NCBI GenBank assembly: GCA_000320605.2
Contig: KB445791.1
Span: forward strand, 1-64,000
DNA: 64,000 nt
From: Gelatoporia subvermispora B
Lineage: Eukaryota; Basidiomycota; Agaricomycetes; Polyporales; Gelatoporiaceae
Reading direction: 5' to 3'
In this document: piece after piece, positions 59,527 to 64,000 of the stretch
How the letters are laid out: the number at the start of each line of letters is the position of its first letter
Position numbering within the stretch: position 1 is the first letter of the stretch
Position numbers and translations under genes: made by a program
Notes under the pieces: model-generated
Databases searched by the model: none
Told to the model about the DNA's origin: nothing
Seen by the model: only the letters and a program-made list of their open reading frames with translations

Positions 59527-62500
59527 CAATGCGCGACAATTGTTCTGCTCTGCCACATCTTCAGATACGCCTGATTTTCCTGACCTCTTCTTCTCCAGTT
59601 CTTACGTACACTATCCACCCTTCCCATATGTACATCCCTGAGTGGCCAAGGCAATTGACCATCGTATCAGCACTCTCAGTTCTCGCTTCCTCGTACCACG
59701 GCGCACCTTGTTCATCTGTTATGGCAATCTGATCACTCCATATATGATCTCCATTCTCCCGACTCATTCTCGACGGCGCTACTACAGCATACACACGGAC
59801 GCGACGAAAAAACATCATGCCGACAGTGCATGATACCCGTTTCCTGCATCCGTGTGAAGCCGGCTGGTGATCTGCAATGCGAGCTTTAGCTTCAACCACA
59901 CCCTAATAGCTCATCCCTACATGCAGCAGTCAACAAGTCAAATGTCCTCGCCCAGCGACGTGGTCTCAAAACATCTGCAAATGCGCACAAGCGGATTTGA
60001 ACCAATGACTTCTATTTGTGCTGCTACGTATGCCTCATACTGACGGGAGACCATACCGAGACGTACCCGAAGGTACGCTTCCACAGGCGTGATTGCACAC
60101 CGGGGCCCCGGGATGATTTGCACGCGTCGGAATATGCCTAGTTTCTCCGTGTAGAAGCGCACATAGGGTCAGCACCGAAAACCGTCATATGAGATGTTTT
60201 GAGAATGGGATTCCGGCTGATGTCGAGTCGCTGCGTGGACCGGTGCAGTGGATCCTGGGCGATTCGGTGATTTTGGCTTTTAAAAGGGAAGTCAGCGACT
60301 CATGCGGTCTCACCTCTTCAACTTTTACCATTTATACTCATAGTCCGGGCTGGGAGCTCAAGAAAAACGAATCGTTCAGCATCAACGTGATCGCAAGCAC
60401 GCTAACGTACCCATGTCCGAGGGGGTTGCGCGCTGCATCGATCTTTAGAAAAGCGGCGTCTAGCAGAATGCAGTCAATGTAGCCCCTGATCCTACATGCC
60501 TTCGCAGAGACAGCAAGTGGCCAGTCCCAGAGTCGTACAGGGGAATGCTAGGGCGTTGTGCGGAGGTTGAGTGACCCTATCCCATCATGTCAGAAAAGGC
60601 ATTTCGGAATACATAAACTAAACACAGAAACGCCCCAGAGTGTACTGCACAGCGTTGGCGACATGTATCGAGCTCGGGGCACTGCCGGGACTAGTCCGAG
60701 TATTGCGGAAGAGATTTCGAACATACGAGCGCCCACGCTTGTGCCTTGACAGGTCTCGACCTCTTAGGCAAAGCGCGCGCTTGCCGTGGCGTCTCTCGTC
60801 CAGCACAGTAGCTCGTCACTGCTCGACATTTTCTGAGCTAGCAAGTCTCGTGTCCTCGATGTCTCACCCCCTCCGTTTTCAGTTACACTCCTTGGGCTTC
60901 ACAGTCGGGGCAACTTGTCAACACGAACCGCCGATTTGGTCTCAGCAGCCACGTCCAAACTCAGACCTCAAGACTTCGCCGACTACCGCGCGGTGCGCGC
61001 TGGCCTACCGCGACCACTATACGCGATGTATGGTCTTTGACGTGAATTAAGGGCATATCCAGGTACGTATTCGCGATATCTCAGGCTCAATGCGCGTCCG
61101 ATACAGGGATGCATCCAGTAATCAGCCCGGACTTGCCCTTTGACCGCTTAAGACATAGTGCTCGCTAACTCGAATACACTCAAGGTTTTGCCCTCTCGCC
61201 AGCCTCCCTTCCTCATCGTCTGATCAAATCATCGAAACCTAGATCATGGCGCGCTCGGCATGTTTGCCAGCGCATATCGCTCGCGCCACATATGCCCGCC
61301 GGAGCAACAGATTACACAGCTTGACTTCGAGTGTCTAAGGAGGATCAAGATACCACGCATTTGCTCATGGGGTCGGCCGTGAGGCGTCACTCAGCCGTAC
61401 CTGAAGAACCGAGTCACTGCAGAATCGAGGTGAGATCGAAATGTTCCTGTCACGGGATCTCACCACCCGCGCACGTCCACATGTCAGCAGGAGAATCCAA
61501 GGGTTATTATGCGTATGATCCCGCCGAGCTCTATGGAGAACACGACCAGCACCTAGCGAGCTGGAGCGGGACTAGTTCTAGTTGTGTTTGCGGACCGCCA
61601 ACTGATTCTCCAGCGATCGCCTCTACTCGTCATCACCAATTTCTGTACGGCGGCATTTGGCCTGCCACGACCATCGCATGCGAGGTGTTGAGTCTGAGGC
61701 GTCTTGAGGACCTGAACATGTACGTGGCCGGGATTTCTGTGTCCCCAAACACGTCTTGAACATGTACCCACCAGCTTGGCCATGGTATCGAACTCGCAAT
61801 CGCGTCCGGTGCGGCGCTCGTGCAGCGTAGCCTAGCAAGTACTCGGTCTCACAGAGGCTGTCTGTCAGCCCCATTACAGCACCTCGCCTCGCCAATCACC
61901 CCTAGAACTCTCCTGACGAAACGACGCGATCATCGCAAGATCGAAGATGACGTGTCGGATGGTCCCGCCAGCACGCGTCCCTCCGTGTGGGCGAGTTCGT
62001 AGACCTGGGTTTCCCGAAGCCTACCGATACCGCGCTGGCGCAAGATCGCGTTCACTGAGAGGTCCTCTACAAAGCCCCATTCGGGTCGATGCGAAATCGA
62101 GGTGAGAGTTGAGCTTTTTATCTTCACACTCGCGGCTGAATCATCAAATCGGTCTCCGGATGCGAGCCCCATTTTTCTTCCGAGACTACATGGCATACGT
62201 AGTATCAGTGCCCTAACCGGAACGCGGACAGTTAGTTCTTGTGACATCGACTTGCACGTTCGATCATTCGGAGCGCGGCCTTCACCGTCGGCGACAATAA
62301 CGAAGCGATACAGGCAAGAGATCCAGCCGGATCAGGGGATTTGTATCCGCCTGCTGTATATTCGCAATTCTGACTAGCGTGCTGCGCTAGCTCCGGGTCA
62401 TCGTACAAGATCACTTCAAACATGATGCTAGCACACTCGACGAGCCTGCGGACATATCATGCATCAAGACAGCACCTGCTACAGACCGCCCCCCGGGGTT

Positions 62501-62600
62501 TGTTTCCAAGGCCTGTTCGGTTCAACGCAGCCACGGGATGCGATCTGAGTGGTATCCAGTGTCAAAAGGTATCGTCAAGTATCGAATTTATGGATAGCGC
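59527..62600. repeat. Spacer after copy 7 and distal boundary of the array
   Basis: Post-gene block at 59527-59830. Hairpin block at 60725-60742. Module X from about 60630 to 62600, including the 62300-62560 stretch that closely matches 16000-16250 (gcaagagatccagccggatc). Similarity to other spacers stops near 62600. A plus ORF at 60189-60482 (97 aa) has no recognised domain. Confidence 0.6.
60725..60742. repeat. Conserved short hairpin in spacer, unit 7
   Basis: acgagcg-ccca-cgcttgt has one G-T pair replacing a G-C pair of the reference stem. It is followed by gccttgacaggtct. Confidence 0.5.
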
Positions 62601-63774
62601 GTCCGGCCGCATTCCTTTGTGTCGCGCGGGCACTGTCAGTCAAGTCGCGACGAAAAATGGTCTTTAAACCCTTCTTAATTGGCTTTCAGCTCGCGTGCCG
62701 TCCCGCTCGCCCATAACGGGATATGTGCACGAGTGCGCGAGCCCTCATGGCGTGCCCCTTCCCCCTTGTCGCATGATACTGCCCTCTTCAAGAAGTCTAA
62801 TACGCCCGAGCAGACCGGACACTGCAAGGATGAACGATTGACGTGTGTCGGGCTCCGGAGTAATTCCAGGGGTGCTGTGGGACACTTCAGCATGCACCGG
62901 GACTGTGGTGGGCTGAGCCGTGAATATGCAAAAGTATGAGAGCGTGAAAGAAACAAAGGAGGGTGGTTCGTTGCGCAGCATCCTAGCATTGTCCCGCGCG
63001 TTCAGGTCTGTGTCCATCGTTGGAAACTGTAAGGACCGATGGTCGGTCCCAGCAGCGTGTCTGATGTGCTCGCGCTCGCGTCTGTACCGGATTATGCTTG
63101 CTGATATGCACAATGCAGGCCGAACACGAACATCTGCAGTTCATGCTTCAGATCGAAAATGACAACTACGCTGAGCGTGCGCATGCTTTTCCGTCAGATT
63201 CGCGTTCAAGCCATGCCGAACATTGCATGAGGCATTTCACGTGGCTTCTGAAGGAGCAGAGACAATTCAAGATCGGCCCGAATAAGCATGCTGACGCCCC
63301 GGGATGAGCGCAGGTATGCCAGAGCGCAATTTGTCTCGCTCTCTTGGTTCTTTGTTTCGTGTATGAGTTTTATCTTTGATTGTTCCATAGGCAGCTTGAG
63401 GATAATCAAACAAAACAACAAAGCTGTACATATGCGCATTGGTTTGTTCGCATCTCGAACTCATGCTACTATAAGAGCATTACCTTGCAGCTACCTAGCC
63501 CATCTTCTTCTCTTATCAAGTTACTGTTTGCCTTTGATCACAGATGAGTTGGTCATTGAAGCAGGTGAGGTTGTACTTATTGCGACTTATGATAGCAATC
63601 ACGAATAGGCTCTACAGATCTAATACAATGCGCAACGAGACAATGATGAAAATGCGACGGTGATACATGCGACATCGGACAAGACAACATCAGGAGGATT
63701 CAGGCAGCAGACCAATGGGAGAGCGTCAGAGAGACACAAGACAACAGGCACAGCTAGTCCGTCGCCCGTGAGCA
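62601..63774. other. Unique-looking sequence beyond the array; no firmly recognised gene
   Basis: I find no match to the array here. Plus-strand open segments at 62920-63162 and 63098-63307 (the latter hydrophilic, EHEHLQFMLQIENDNYAERA) could be exons of a small gene, but splice sites and family are unclear. 63608-63774 probably contains the 3' flank of the minus-strand gene that follows. Confidence 0.45.
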
Positions 63775-64000
63775 CTAGAGCGGAGCAATGCCGCGGTTAT
63801 GTATACTGATCGCAAGAGGCCGTCCAGTGAACCTCTCCATCCGCAGGTGCTCCAGCGACACTTCCACTTCCGGAGACATCAACGCGCGCTCTTTCTCCCC
63901 GGGCAAGACGACCTTGACCCCCGCGCGGACCTTGAAGACCTTGTGCTCGCGCCCTCCCAAGACCTTGACCGGGATCGGCACCCAGAAGTTCAGCTGCCAC
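63775..64000 (-). CDS. C-terminal end of an unrecognised protein (partial)
   Basis: The minus-strand frame enters from the right edge and gives 74 residues before the stop at 63777-63775: WQLNFWVPIPVKVLGGREHK, then an alternating hydrophobic/charged stretch (VFKVRAGVKVVLPGEKERAL) and HLRMERFTGRPLAISIHNRG. High GC3 and beta-strand-like alternation suggest genuine coding sequence. I cannot assign a family from this fragment. The gene extends beyond the window. Confidence 0.55.
   Translation of the reverse strand, partial: WQLNFWVPIPVKVLGGREHKVFKVRAGVKVVLPGEKERALMSPEVEVSLEHLRMERFTGRPLAISIHNRGIAPL

Overview
The window reads as the left end of a chromosome from a filamentous basidiomycete, most likely an Agaricomycete. 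The evidence is a terminal (CCCTAA)n array, introns of about 50 bp with GTATGT/GTGAGT donors and CTGAC/CTAAC-like branch sites, a decayed DUF6533-type membrane protein (a family typical of mushroom-forming fungi), and fungal-type copia and pogo transposable elements. No RNA genes, CRISPR arrays or bacterial-type features were seen.

Layout. 1-121 is the telomere. 900-6126 (minus) is one large, apparently intact seven-exon gene for an SH3 plus TBC (Rab-GAP-like) protein of 1544 aa. 7880-9085 (minus) is a decayed DUF6533-type gene. From about 10.7 kb to 62.6 kb the window is a tandem array of seven F-box-like genes, all on the plus strand, starting at 11017, 17271, 23302, 29643, 36447, 45947 and 57962. 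Two subfamilies alternate. Type I (11017, 23302, 36447) has three exons with a short N-terminal leader. Type II (17271, 29643, 45947, 57962) has an acidic Ser/Glu/Asp/Tyr-rich first exon and an 86-bp intron. Each type is followed by its own kind of long gene-free spacer, so the repeated unit is really a two-gene block of about 12-13 kb. The 29643 copy has a frameshift in exon 1. An assembly gap (20279-21106) lies in one spacer.

Mobile DNA has invaded the array. A copia-like LTR element (50242-56142; 259-bp LTRs, 5-bp target duplication) codes only for gag plus a protease-like segment and appears to use a half-molecule of initiator tRNA-Met as primer. Inside its gag gene sits an apparently intact pogo/Fot1-like DNA transposon (52723-55717; terminal inverted repeats, TA duplication, 718-aa transposase). 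A family of about 150-bp palindromic MITE-like elements is present in four copies (27388, 28108, 39230, 40065).

Array-like sequence stops near 62.6 kb. Apparently unique sequence follows, ending in the 3' part of an unrecognised minus-strand gene at the right edge. The picture is a subtelomere in which F-box-like substrate receptors diversify by duplication and conversion, next to a single-copy trafficking-type gene beside the telomere.
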